This document shows, one piece after another, positions 17,438 through 25,999 of a DNA stretch of 64,000 nucleotides. The stretch is taken from assembly GCF_000877395.1 (NCBI RefSeq), contig NZ_JYFE01000048.1, positions 17,488 through 81,487 on the forward strand. The letters run 5' to 3'. The position numbers were made by a program, and so were the translations under genes. The notes under the pieces were generated by a model. That model had not been told where the DNA came from. It made no database searches and saw nothing but the letters and a program-made list of their open reading frames with translations. Position 1 is the stretch's first letter. Each line of letters begins with the position of its first letter. The DNA is from Jannaschia aquimarina. Its GTDB lineage: Bacteria; Pseudomonadota; Alphaproteobacteria; Rhodobacterales; Rhodobacteraceae.

Positions 17438-18865
17438 TCAGTTCTCGTCTAGCCGTTCAGCGTGTTCCTTCAACTGCTCAGGCCGGTACTCCCGCATCTC
17501 GCCAGAATGCGAGACCGGCCCGGCCGCAATCCTTTCGCGGACGGACGGATGCAGCTCAGCGCCCTCGGGCACCATCCGCGGCTCGACTGGCCACCGCCGC
17601 TTCAGCGGCCCAAACTCGAACATGTATGTCTCTTCATGCTGCATGCCCTTCGAATCGGGGAAGACGTGCAGCATGTCGTCATTGATGCGTATCTCGGGCA
17701 GGCATTCTCGCAGCTCGTCGATCATCCATCGTAGGGCTATGTCGCTGAGGCGGGACTCCGGCTCCGGATAGCTGCCACCAATGTCGCTATGGCACCCCGC
17801 AAACCAGACCTGCTTGAGCCATGGAGGGTCGCGATCTGCGGCCTTGTCCGCCTCCGCTTTCATCGCCCACTTCACCCGGGGGAAGTTCTTGCGGTGCTCA
17901 TCGATCGCCAGCGCATGCCGCGCATGGCCAACATCTGAGTCGAGCCAGCGATCATAGTTCTCGAGGTTCCAGACGGCCCGGTGTCCGTAGCGCCAGATGT
18001 CAGGCCAGTCGCGTATCCGGCCGATCTTAAGAGGCCTGTTCTCCTCAGGCGAGTAGTACTTCCACTGCGACCAGCGGAGCTTGCCGTACCAGTACCCGAC
18101 GAGTCCGAGCACTGCGATGACCGGTGCTATCCACAAGAACGAAACTGAGTACGCAATCTGGGCCACAAGGATGGCAAGAAGGGCGAGCACGCACCCCCAT
18201 GCCGCGACCGTGACCTTCTTGTTCCCGAGCGCGGCGACGGTGTCGAAGACCCCGATAAAGGTCGGCTGGATGTTCCCCTGGACGTCGCCTTCTCGTTCGA
18301 CCCCCGGGACGAAGCTTCCATACTTCCGGCGGAACCGTCGACCTAGTTCTTCCCGCCGGTCGAGGTAAGGTTTCTGTCCGCGGGAGAATCCGTTCCCATG
18401 GTTGTAGACGAAGTGGACGGCGTCGTTCGCGATCTTCCGCAATCGAGGACCATGGCGAGGCACGGCCGAACCGTCGGGCATCTTTGTCGGGATACCGCAA
18501 AGGTTCATCACGTTCGCGACTGCGCGCACCGTGTAGGCGCCCCGGGAGAAGCCGAAGAGGAGGATCCGGTCTCCAGGCTCGTAGTAAGAAACGATCTTCT
18601 CGTAGCAGTCGATGACGTTCTCATCGATCCCGGTGCCCAAAGCGGCCGCTAGAACGTTGCGGACACGCTTGAATGTCACGCCACCAACATCACCCGCACC
18701 GAGGCCCGGATCATAGTAGCAAACCTGTTCCGCAGGAGGGATCGGTGAGGACGGCCCAGGGCGCATGGCACGGTACATCTTGTACACGTTCGACAGGCGC
18801 TGATCGGGCTTAAGGCCGCCAACCTGACCGGTGCCGTCCGAGAAGATGCAGATGTTCTTAGGCAT
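17438..18865 (-). CDS. DUF2235 alpha/beta-hydrolase, type VI lipase-effector-like
   Basis: The product is 475 aa from the ATG at 18,865, with an alternative ATG at 18,880. It begins KNICIFSDGT, the family start. The nucleophile elbow is LLFGFSRGAYTVRAV near residue 109, a DUF2235/Tle1-type GxSxG variant. Later blocks are GVFDTVAALG near 205 and WFAGCHSDIGGSYPE near 364, which supply acid and histidine residues. Two adjacent membrane segments (residues about 220-265) are inserted between these blocks. Members include type VI phospholipase effectors, but housekeeping members also exist. A vgrG operon in the same cargo makes the toxin reading attractive; the genes are not adjacent. Confidence 0.78.
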   Translation of the reverse strand: MPKNICIFSDGTGQVGGLKPDQRLSNVYKMYRAMRPGPSSPIPPAEQVCYYDPGLGAGDVGGVTFKRVRNVLAAALGTGIDENVIDCYEKIVSYYEPGDRILLFGFSRGAYTVRAVANVMNLCGIPTKMPDGSAVPRHGPRLRKIANDAVHFVYNHGNGFSRGQKPYLDRREELGRRFRRKYGSFVPGVEREGDVQGNIQPTFIGVFDTVAALGNKKVTVAAWGCVLALLAILVAQIAYSVSFLWIAPVIAVLGLVGYWYGKLRWSQWKYYSPEENRPLKIGRIRDWPDIWRYGHRAVWNLENYDRWLDSDVGHARHALAIDEHRKNFPRVKWAMKAEADKAADRDPPWLKQVWFAGCHSDIGGSYPEPESRLSDIALRWMIDELRECLPEIRINDDMLHVFPDSKGMQHEETYMFEFGPLKRRWPVEPRMVPEGAELHPSVRERIAAGPVSHSGEMREYRPEQLKEHAERLDEN

Positions 18866-19055
18866 CAACAGGCATCCCAATGTTCCAATTTCGTTCCATC
18901 ATCTGGCTGGCTTACTAGGGAGTCAATGAGGTCTCGAGATATAAACTACGCTCATAACCCTACTGAGAGGCTCGGAAGTCAGACTACGCAGGTTCTTGCA
19001 ATCGCACTCTGGCTACCGTTCGATCGACACATCGTAACAATGACAGGCACCTGGA

Positions 19056-21638
19056 ATGGCTTTCAAGAAGACGAGGTCTGCAAGCACGGCACCGAGTGAA
19101 CCGATCGGCCTGCTTCCCCTTCTCACACGCCGGTCGATACCTGATGCGATGTCTCATCAGAAGGAGATTTTGGCGGATTACGTCTCGGTCGCAGACCGCC
19201 CGGACGTGGCCCTTCAACTTCCCACCGGCAGCGGCAAGACGTTAGTCGGGCTATTTATTGCTGAGTGGCGGCGCCGGAAGTTCTCTGAGAGAGTGGTCTA
19301 TCTATGTCCGACCAAACAACTCGTCCATCAGACCGTTCAGCAGGCGAAGGAGCAGTATGGTATCGATGCCGTTGGCCTAACGGGTCCGAAATCGGAGTTC
19401 TCTCCCTCCGACCGAGCTTCATACCGGACCGGCGCGAAAGTCGTCATCACGACTTACTCTGCCCTATTCAACGTGAACCCATTCTTCGATGACCCCGACA
19501 CGGTAATCCTGGACGACGCCCATGCCGCGGAGAATTACGTCGCGAAGATGTGGTCACTGGAGATCCCGGCAGGAGAAGCAGACGCTCAGCCATTGCACCA
19601 GGGCGTCTCGGGGCTGCTCAAGCCACGCATCTCGGCAACTGCCTATAGCCGTCTGACCGGCGACTGGGTCAACGCAGCCGACGCGTCTTGGGCAGACAAG
19701 CTGCCGACGGAAGATCTGATCGAGGTCGCCGATCAGCTGATCGCCGTCCTAGATGCTCATGCGGACGGGTATCGTGGAGCCAAATACGTATGGCCTCTCC
19801 TTCGAGATCATCTGCAAGCATGCCATCTGTATATGTCATCGAGAGGCATCCTGATCCGTCCGCTGATCCCGCCCACGTGGTCGCATGCGCCTTTTCAGAA
19901 TGCGAAACACCGTTTATACATGTCGGCTACTCTTGGATCAGGGGGCGACCTTGAACGGTTGACGGGCCGGTCCCGCATAGACCGCGTGAAGGCGCCCCCC
20001 GAATTTCGCAAAGCGGGCGTCGGTCGCCGGTTTTTCATGTTTCCAGGCCTCTCCCTAACGGAAGACGAATGCAGGTTGCTGCGCGCCGACATGATCAAGC
20101 GCGCAGGCCGCGCGGTGGTGCTGACCCCAAGTGGCAGGCAGGCAGAGCGAGTGAAGGAGGATGTGAAGGCGATCGGTGTCCCGCTTTTCGAAGCTACAGA
20201 CATTGAGGCTTCGAAGACGGCGTTCGTCGAAGCAAACCAAGCAGTTGCAGTCCTCGCAGGTCGTTTCGACGGCATCGACTTTCCCAACGATGAATGTCGT
20301 CTTCTTTGCCTCGATGGTCTTCCAGCCGCGGCCAATGCTCAGGAGCAGTTCTTGGTTGCGGGCATGGGAGCGACGGCGCTTCTGCGAGATCGAATGCAGA
20401 CCCGCGTCCTCCAGGCCGCGGGCCGTTGCACTCGTTCTCTACAGGATCGCTCAGTAGTCTTCGTCATGGGGGGAGACCTCGAGAATTACCTTGCCGACGA
20501 CCGTCTATGGGACCGTTTTCACCCCGAACTACAATCCGAGCTGGCGTTCGGCGTGGAGCAGTCCGTGGATCAAAATGCGGCGTCGTTCCTCGAGAACCTC
20601 GACGCATTCTTGAAGAACGACGCCGCCTGGGAGGAGGCCAATGAAGTGATCGTCACAAACTCCGCGGACTTCGAGGAGAACGACGAGCCAGCAATGAACG
20701 ACCTATCCGCGTCCGTGGCGCATGAAATCGCGTACATGAAGGCGATCTGGAGCGGGGACGCGGAACGCGCGTATGAAGCGTCTCGACAGGCCGTGGCAAG
20801 CCTCGGCTATTCGACGCTCCAAGGATATCGAGCGCTATGGCATTATCTAAGTGGGTCCGCAGCCAACATGGTGGCTCGGGTGGGTAAAGCGGATTTCGCA
20901 GCCTTGGCGGTTTCCCAGTTCGATATGGCGAGACAATCTGCTCCCAATGTACGCTGGCTCGCCAAACCCCGGGCGCAGATAGGATCAACCTCTGAGGAAA
21001 GTGTCGACGCGCGAGATTCTAATCTCTCCGTGCAGGTGGAGCAGATGGAAGCGACCCTTCTGGCCCTTGGCACCGCAAGTGACCGAAAGTTCGAGAAACG
21101 AGCCGCGGACATCCTAAACAAGCTTGGGGATGGGAAAACGTTCGAAGAAGGCCAACGGCTCCTCGGTGAACTATTGGGCTTCACAGCAGACAATACTGAA
21201 GAAGCGGGCGGCCCAGATCCTTGGTGGGTCGCAGGAACCTCTGGGATCGTTTTCGAAGACCATGCCAATGCTCAATCGACAACTGTCTTTCCGATCGAGA
21301 AAGCCAGACAGGCAGCAGGGCATCCTAAATGGCTGACTGCAAATCGCCCCAATTTGGCGGAGGTCAATTTTCAAGTAATTCTCGTCACGCCTTGCACGAT
21401 TGCCGCGGAAGGGGGGCAAGCTCATCTAGTTGACGTTCGCCTTTTTGGCTTGAACGCCTTTCGCGTGTGGGCATCGGATGCAATTGCAACCGTGAGGACG
21501 CTCAAAGTCATGATGAAGGGTGAGCCAGATTTGGCTTGGCGCGCGGAGGCAGCATCTGCGCTGCGGTCAAACAATCTCGACATAGGTGGTATCTCTGGTA
21601 GTCTGACCGCCGCATTTGTGGCCTTCTCGTTTAAATAG
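19056..21638 (+). CDS. Superfamily 2 DEAD/DEAH-type helicase
   Basis: This 860-aa protein has a RecA-like pair in its first half: LPTGSGKT at residues 55-62 (motif I), PTKQLV near 85 (Ia), ITTYSAL near 131, DDAH at 153-156 (motif II), YMSATLG near 289 (motif III) and QAAGRCTR near 453 (motif VI). The C-terminal 380 residues match nothing I know. Motif VI and the GRCTRS context resemble helicases of the DinG/Rad3 side of SF2, but an iron-sulfur cysteine set is not evident. The next gene, on the same strand after about 230 bases, carries a PD-(D/E)XK-like domain, suggesting a helicase-nuclease defence pair. Confidence 0.82.
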   Translation: MAFKKTRSASTAPSEPIGLLPLLTRRSIPDAMSHQKEILADYVSVADRPDVALQLPTGSGKTLVGLFIAEWRRRKFSERVVYLCPTKQLVHQTVQQAKEQYGIDAVGLTGPKSEFSPSDRASYRTGAKVVITTYSALFNVNPFFDDPDTVILDDAHAAENYVAKMWSLEIPAGEADAQPLHQGVSGLLKPRISATAYSRLTGDWVNAADASWADKLPTEDLIEVADQLIAVLDAHADGYRGAKYVWPLLRDHLQACHLYMSSRGILIRPLIPPTWSHAPFQNAKHRLYMSATLGSGGDLERLTGRSRIDRVKAPPEFRKAGVGRRFFMFPGLSLTEDECRLLRADMIKRAGRAVVLTPSGRQAERVKEDVKAIGVPLFEATDIEASKTAFVEANQAVAVLAGRFDGIDFPNDECRLLCLDGLPAAANAQEQFLVAGMGATALLRDRMQTRVLQAAGRCTRSLQDRSVVFVMGGDLENYLADDRLWDRFHPELQSELAFGVEQSVDQNAASFLENLDAFLKNDAAWEEANEVIVTNSADFEENDEPAMNDLSASVAHEIAYMKAIWSGDAERAYEASRQAVASLGYSTLQGYRALWHYLSGSAANMVARVGKADFAALAVSQFDMARQSAPNVRWLAKPRAQIGSTSEESVDARDSNLSVQVEQMEATLLALGTASDRKFEKRAADILNKLGDGKTFEEGQRLLGELLGFTADNTEEAGGPDPWWVAGTSGIVFEDHANAQSTTVFPIEKARQAAGHPKWLTANRPNLAEVNFQVILVTPCTIAAEGGQAHLVDVRLFGLNAFRVWASDAIATVRTLKVMMKGEPDLAWRAEAASALRSNNLDIGGISGSLTAAFVAFSFK

Positions 21639-21868
21639 ACGATTGCAGGTAATGCGACGATGGCGAAGCTAATAACCGAACGCCGCTCTTGTCCGGCCCC
21701 TTCAGATTTCAAATGTATCTTCTGGGCTTCTTTCTGAAGGGTCAGACAGCCAACCTGCCATAAATCTAGGTCACATCCGCGCCGTTGATGAAAATAACGT
21801 GCAGCATGCAGATTCACGTCCATCCAGCCTATGTGAAAAGATCGAGCTTCAAGTTTCTAGAGGGTTCT

Positions 21869-23428
21869 ATGTCTAAGCAGGGACAGCACGGCGAAAACCT
21901 TTTCGCGACCAGATGCACTGCTCCCGGCGTGCAGGCACAGGCCGTGGTCAACCCGTCCCTGAATGACGAACACGGCTGGGATCACGTGGTCGAGATCGAG
22001 CTACCACAGGAGGTCACCCGCCCTGCCGACCTTCGGACCCCGATCCTCACCTGCTACGCGCAGATCAAGACTACGCGCGGTACTAGGCCAAAGAGGACCG
22101 TGAAACTGTCGAATGCGCTCAAGGCCGTCCGTTCACCGGCCCCGAGCTTCGTGTTCCTCCTCCACTATCGGCCCAGCGGGGAGATCGACTTCTACGGGCG
22201 CCATATCTGGACTGACGAGATCGAACGCACGCTCAAGCGTGCGCGCGAGGCCGGTGAATCGGATCTTCACAGGCTGACCCTGGCGCTAACCTTCAACGAC
22301 GACGACCGTCTCGAAAGCCCACCGCCCGACTGGATGATCCAGCAACTGCCGACGACCGACGGCTTGGCCTATACGGATGCCAAGCGTTCCCTGGTCCAAT
22401 CGGTCGGCTACGACGGCAATCCATGGGTCGGAACGGTCACGATCGGTCCCATGGAGTCGATGGACGATATCGTGCTTCACGAGATCGGAGTGATCGAAGA
22501 CCTCCCCTTCTCCACGCTGAGGGTGATGGACTGCCGCTTCGGAATCGAGGTCGAGGACCCATCGATGTCGATGGAAGGAGGACGCATCAGCATGATGCGC
22601 GAGGGTCGTCCGCTCACCGTTCGGATGACTTCGCAAGATGGAGAAACGTTCAGTGTTCCCGCCCTTGCTTGGGCGCCCATCAGCGTGGCGCCCGGGTCGC
22701 CCGACTTTAAGGTACGCGCGAAGGCGGGACCAATCGACCTCGTGTTTGGCGGCGTGGGCAAGGAACCGTTCTCGCTTCGCGTTGATTGGGCCGGCCGGTA
22801 TACATTGCTCGAATTGTTCGCTCTCTTCGCAACGCGTCTCTGGTCCTCGCCTGGACCAATGCGGATCGACCTCGAAGCGTACGAAGGCGAGCTCATGAGC
22901 GGTTCCCTCACGATCCATGAAGAGCTCGAAAACTGGTTCTCCCAAGCGTGGCAGTGCGCGCGCTTCGTTCTGGACATCCTCGGACGGGAACGATGCGCTG
23001 CGACGTCAATGACGATCGCACAATTCGGAGAAGCGATGAAGTCGGTCCATGCGGTGGCGGCCATCCAGACGAGCGGCTCAATCAGGATCGAGGCGGTATT
23101 CCCCGACGATCTGCCCGAGTTCGATACCCTGGCCTTCTACAGCTGCGCGCAGATCGGAGAGTGGGCCGTTGGTACGATCCACGAGATGCCGGTTCGGGCG
23201 AAGGCCGATGACGGGGATCGTACGACATTCTACTTCTCCCAGCCGAGTGTCATCGACCAGCAGGTCTACAAACGCTCGATCGAGGTGGCGCGAACGGCGG
23301 TCTCGGATGCCTTTGCTGCGTATAGGAAAGGCGCCGAACGCGTCGCCCATGTCGGCGATGGCGATCTGCCGTCGTGGATCGCGCACCGGTCAGAGGACAG
23401 CGACATAATGATCACCGTTGGGGACTGA
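21869..23428 (+). CDS. PD-(D/E)XK / DUF4365-like protein downstream of the helicase
   Basis: The 519-aa product is read from the ATG at 21,869, which has an AGAGGG site; an in-frame ATG at 21,785 is less likely. The N-terminal 120 residues follow the DUF4365 pattern: a helix with GENLFATRC, then GWDHVVEIELP with a candidate metal aspartate near residue 38, and YAQIKTT with Gln-x-Lys near 65-67. That fits the PD-(D/E)XK nuclease core. The remaining 400 residues are predicted mixed alpha/beta and are not recognised. Its position after an SF2 helicase suggests that the two act together on DNA, possibly as restriction of foreign DNA. Confidence 0.65.
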   Translation: MSKQGQHGENLFATRCTAPGVQAQAVVNPSLNDEHGWDHVVEIELPQEVTRPADLRTPILTCYAQIKTTRGTRPKRTVKLSNALKAVRSPAPSFVFLLHYRPSGEIDFYGRHIWTDEIERTLKRAREAGESDLHRLTLALTFNDDDRLESPPPDWMIQQLPTTDGLAYTDAKRSLVQSVGYDGNPWVGTVTIGPMESMDDIVLHEIGVIEDLPFSTLRVMDCRFGIEVEDPSMSMEGGRISMMREGRPLTVRMTSQDGETFSVPALAWAPISVAPGSPDFKVRAKAGPIDLVFGGVGKEPFSLRVDWAGRYTLLELFALFATRLWSSPGPMRIDLEAYEGELMSGSLTIHEELENWFSQAWQCARFVLDILGRERCAATSMTIAQFGEAMKSVHAVAAIQTSGSIRIEAVFPDDLPEFDTLAFYSCAQIGEWAVGTIHEMPVRAKADDGDRTTFYFSQPSVIDQQVYKRSIEVARTAVSDAFAAYRKGAERVAHVGDGDLPSWIAHRSEDSDIMITVGD

Positions 23429-23450
23429 GGTCATAGTGTGCGGTGAGGCG

Positions 23451-23476
23451 TGACCGGCCCCCATCAGGTGGTCCGG
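23451..23476. repeat. Left terminal inverted repeat of the IS3 element
   Basis: TGACCGGCCCCCATCAGG continues to GTCCGG and pairs with the complement of 24,625-24,651 with few mismatches. The conserved TG...CA-type terminus is as expected for IS3. Confidence 0.8.
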
Positions 23477-23484
23477 TTCTAATG

Positions 23485-24407
23485 TTAGAGCATGGGGGCC
23501 TCCTGCGCCACGGCTGACGGGAGGCGGAGCGCAGCGGAGCCGGACGGCAGCCGTGGCGCTCTCGTCCAGTTGGGGGCGATGGCCTCCGGTGCGGGCGGCC
23601 GGTATCCAAGGGCGCTATGTGGGCGGACGGTGTTGTAGTGCACCCGCCAGGCTTCGATCAGGACGCGGGCTTCCGCGAGGCTGTAGAAGATCTCCCGGTC
23701 CAGCAGCTCGTCGCGCAGCTTGCCGTTGAAGGATTCGTTGTAGCCATTCTCCCACGGGCTGCCCGGCTCGATGAAGGCGGTCCTCACGCCAAGGCAGCCG
23801 AGCCAGTTCCTAACGCCGTTCGCCGTGAACTCGGGCCCGTTGTCCGAGCGGATTTGCTCGGGCGGACCACGCTCGGCGAAGAGGTCCGCGAGCGTTGCCA
23901 GGACGTCGTCCGATCGCAGCTGACGGGCGACGGGGAGCGCCAGGCACTCGCGGGTGTACTCGTCGATGACGGTCAGCATCCTGATCGCCCCGCCGCCGTG
24001 CGTCTTGTCGGCGACGAAGTCGTAGCTCCAGATGTGGTTCGATCGGTCGGGCCGCAGGCGGATGCACGATCCGTCCGCGAGCCAAAGCCTGCCCCGCTTC
24101 GGCTGGCGTTGCGGCACCTTCAGTCCTTCTGCCCGCCAGATGCGTTCGACGCGCTTCAGGTTCACCCGCCAGCCGGCACGACGCAGCAGCGCCGTGATCC
24201 GCCTGTAGCCGTAGCGCCCGTACCGGCTCGCCAGTTCCACGATGTCCGCCGTGAGCGCCCCCTCGTCGTCCCGGCCCCGCGGCACCTTGCGCTGCGTCGA
24301 TCGGTGCTGGCGGACCACCCGGCACGCCCGCCGCTCGGAGACGCCGAGTACACCCTGGACGTGATCGATCGCAGCGCGCCGGCGCGCGGGGCTCAGAACT
24401 TTCCCCG
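23485..24407 (-). CDS. IS3-family transposase OrfB (DDE integrase)
   Basis: Read in the frame ending at 23,485, the catalytic part has [13 protein letters not shown] (first Asp), [13 protein letters not shown] (second Asp) and [18 protein letters not shown] (Glu), followed by the family end block [11 protein letters not shown]. An HTH_21-like segment ([19 protein letters not shown]) precedes these. It is produced by frameshifting from OrfA: the heptamer GGGAAAG (minus strand, 24,405-24,399) is in the correct phase for a -1 shift into this frame. The given start marks about where the shifted reading begins. The catalytic triad is complete. Confidence 0.88.
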
Positions 24408-24611
24408 CCCCACCTCTTCCAAGATCATCTTGTCCAGCGTCAGGTCCGACACCGCCCGCCGAAGCCGCTGGTTCTCCCGCTCGAGCGCCTTCAGCCGCTT
24501 CGCTTGATCCACTTTCATGCCGCCGTACTCTCGGCGCCACCGGTAGTAGGTCTGCTCCGTCACACCGATCGCCTTCGCCGCCTGCGGTGTCGTCTGACCC
24601 CGCGCGATCAA
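24393..24611 (-). CDS. IS3-family OrfA, short at the N-terminus
   Basis: The frame holds a helix-turn-helix ([21 protein letters not shown]) and the leucine-zipper-like coiled coil ([20 protein letters not shown]), both standard for IS3 OrfA. Usual OrfA proteins are about 88-100 aa and start some 15 residues earlier. Here only a TTG at 24,611 is available before the right inverted repeat, giving 72 aa. The reading frame is nonetheless open into the repeat. This OrfA may be N-terminally shortened, so activity of the element is doubtful. Confidence 0.75.
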   Translation of the reverse strand: MIARGQTTPQAAKAIGVTEQTYYRWRREYGGMKVDQAKRLKALERENQRLRRAVSDLTLDKMILEEVGRGKF

Positions 24612-24624
24612 GACCTCTGCCCGT

Positions 24625-24651
24625 CCGGACCACTCAGAAGGGGGCAGGCCA
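24625..24651. repeat. Right terminal inverted repeat of the IS3 element
   Basis: The complement reads TGGCCTGCCCCCTTCTGAG and ends GTGGTCCGG. It differs from the left repeat at a few positions and by one extra base. Confidence 0.8.
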
Positions 24652-25019
24652 AGCCTGTCGCCCGGATCGATCTCTGCTCCCGAAACGGATCGAAGACGTC
24701 CGACAGGACCTGCATCGTCGATGGCGACACGATCTGGCTGCACGGCGTGAGTCTTCGGCTGAAGAATTTCGACACGCCGGAACCCCGATCCGATGTCTGC
24801 GGCAGCTTCAAGGAGATCGATCTCGCGCGCGCAGCCACCGATCGCCTCCATGCGCCTTTGAACGACAACCCATGGACCGTGGAGATCTTCGGGATCGACG
24901 GAACGGGGGAACGGCGTTTGGCGACGATCCGCATCGGCGGAGAGGATGTCGGCAACATCCTGATCAGGGAAGGCCTGGCGCGCCGGTGGCCGGATGGAGA
25001 CAAGTTCTGGTGCGAGTGA
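24652..25019 (+). pseudogene. 5'-truncated thermonuclease (SNase-like) gene
   Basis: Reading begins directly at the IS3 right end with no start codon and runs to a TGA at 25,019. It encodes CIVDGDTIWLHG, LRLKNFDTPEPRSDVCG, LARAATDRL, GERRLATIRIGGEDVGNIL and GLARRWPDGDKFWC. These are the successive blocks of staphylococcal-nuclease-like proteins with the terminal Trp-Cys seen in Rhodobacteraceae members. Only the N-terminal signal region and start are missing. The 22 bases left of the IS do not contain them, so IS3 insertion plus deletion removed them. Confidence 0.75.
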
Positions 25020-25359
25020 ACCAAGCACTCGGTTGCGCAGATGGGATGACGGTTTCACCGCTGGCTCTCTCATCGGATGCGAATCGCCGACATCGAGATG
25101 GCGTCGCGACCTAGACATCGCGAGATCACCGGGTCCGGCTCCTGAGCCGGATTTCTAGCGAAGAACGAAGCCGTGTCGATCGATACCGTTTCCCAATCAT
25201 CGACTTACGGAAATTCTTTGACCACACGAGGTTTGCGAAAAACGCCGTCCGGTGCATCCGGTTGATATTTATGCGATTTTAGTATATGTTGGTCGGTCTG
25301 TGCGGAGGGTTCAGCTCCACCACAGACCTGACCAGAACAGATCCATCGGGAGACCCATT
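25020..25359. other. Intergenic region upstream of the 173-aa gene
   Basis: No gene was recognised. The second half is A+T-richer and holds a candidate promoter (separate entry). The first half is the decayed end of the truncated nuclease region. Confidence 0.4.
25262..25290 (+). promoter_or_regulatory. Candidate promoter for the 173-aa gene and the AAA+ protease
   Basis: TTGATA at 25,262-25,267 and TATGTT at 25,285-25,290 are spaced by 17 bases, in a locally A+T-rich segment 70 bases before the ATG at 25,360. The -10 box is identical to that of the MNT-HEPN promoter. Confidence 0.5.
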
Positions 25360-25881
25360 ATGGCTGTCCAAGCATATAGCATGCCGGTCGCGGCGCCTGA
25401 AGTGCTGCCTACAAGGAATATCGAAGAGTACGTCTACGCCGACGGGCATCGTTTCGACGCATCCATGCTTTTGGAGGAACTCTCCGAGGAACTGATCCAG
25501 GACCTCGAAGTGCTGACGCAGTTCGATGATGAGCCTGAGTTCCGCGGCGATCCCGCGATCGCGATCTTCACCGAGGAGGCGGATCGGGCCTGGCGGTCCT
25601 CGCTCGCGCTCGTCGATGAGATCTGCGGCCTTCGCAGGGGCCTCGCTCCGGAGGACGAGGTCCTTGTCGCGGCCGCGCGTGACGTCGGTCGGCTTCTCCG
25701 CTCCGAGACGCCGTGCGAATTGGACACTGCGTCCATGATGATCTGCGCCAAGGCGGCGGGCCTCGACGGGGTCCCGGACGGCGCGCGTTCCGTCGTGCTG
25801 ATCAAGCAGTGTGCCGACATCGTTGCCCGGCTCGCGCAATGTTGGTCAGCCGGGGAGGCTGTCGCCCTCGAGATGGCGTAA
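25360..25881 (+). CDS. Hypothetical acidic protein upstream of the AAA+/M41 protease
   Basis: This 173-aa protein starts at an ATG with a GGGAGA site. It is acidic, helical and soluble, with no recognised motif. It lies about 120 bases upstream of the FtsH-like gene on the same strand and shares its promoter. It could be an adaptor, substrate or regulator of the protease. That is inferred from position only. Confidence 0.65.
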   Translation: MAVQAYSMPVAAPEVLPTRNIEEYVYADGHRFDASMLLEELSEELIQDLEVLTQFDDEPEFRGDPAIAIFTEEADRAWRSSLALVDEICGLRRGLAPEDEVLVAAARDVGRLLRSETPCELDTASMMICAKAAGLDGVPDGARSVVLIKQCADIVARLAQCWSAGEAVALEMA

Positions 25882-25999
25882 CGCTCCGCCCCTGCCGTCG
25901 CGCCCGCTGTCCGCATGGATTGGATGGCGGGCTTTCCTCGATCGCCGCACGCACCCCCTTGCCCACACTTGGTTGAGGTTCGAAGACGTGCGCCCAGTC

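Larger units (their letters stand above)
23451..24651 (-). mobile_element. IS3-family insertion sequence
   Basis: The element is 1,201 bp, bounded by imperfect inverted repeats of about 26 bases. The left end begins TGACCGGCCCCC and the right end (complement) TGGCCTGCCCCC; both run on to GTGGTCCGG. The transposase is on the minus strand in two frames joined by a likely frameshift. No matching target duplication flanks it (GCG left, AGC right). On its right is a thermonuclease gene that has lost its 5' end. The insertion was therefore followed by, or accompanied by, an adjacent deletion. Confidence 0.88.

Noticed and set aside
23485..24633. A single 382-aa IS3 transposase starting at the GTG at 24,633
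   Set aside because: Its first 75 residues are the out-of-frame reading of OrfA; a -1 frameshift from OrfA explains the gene better.
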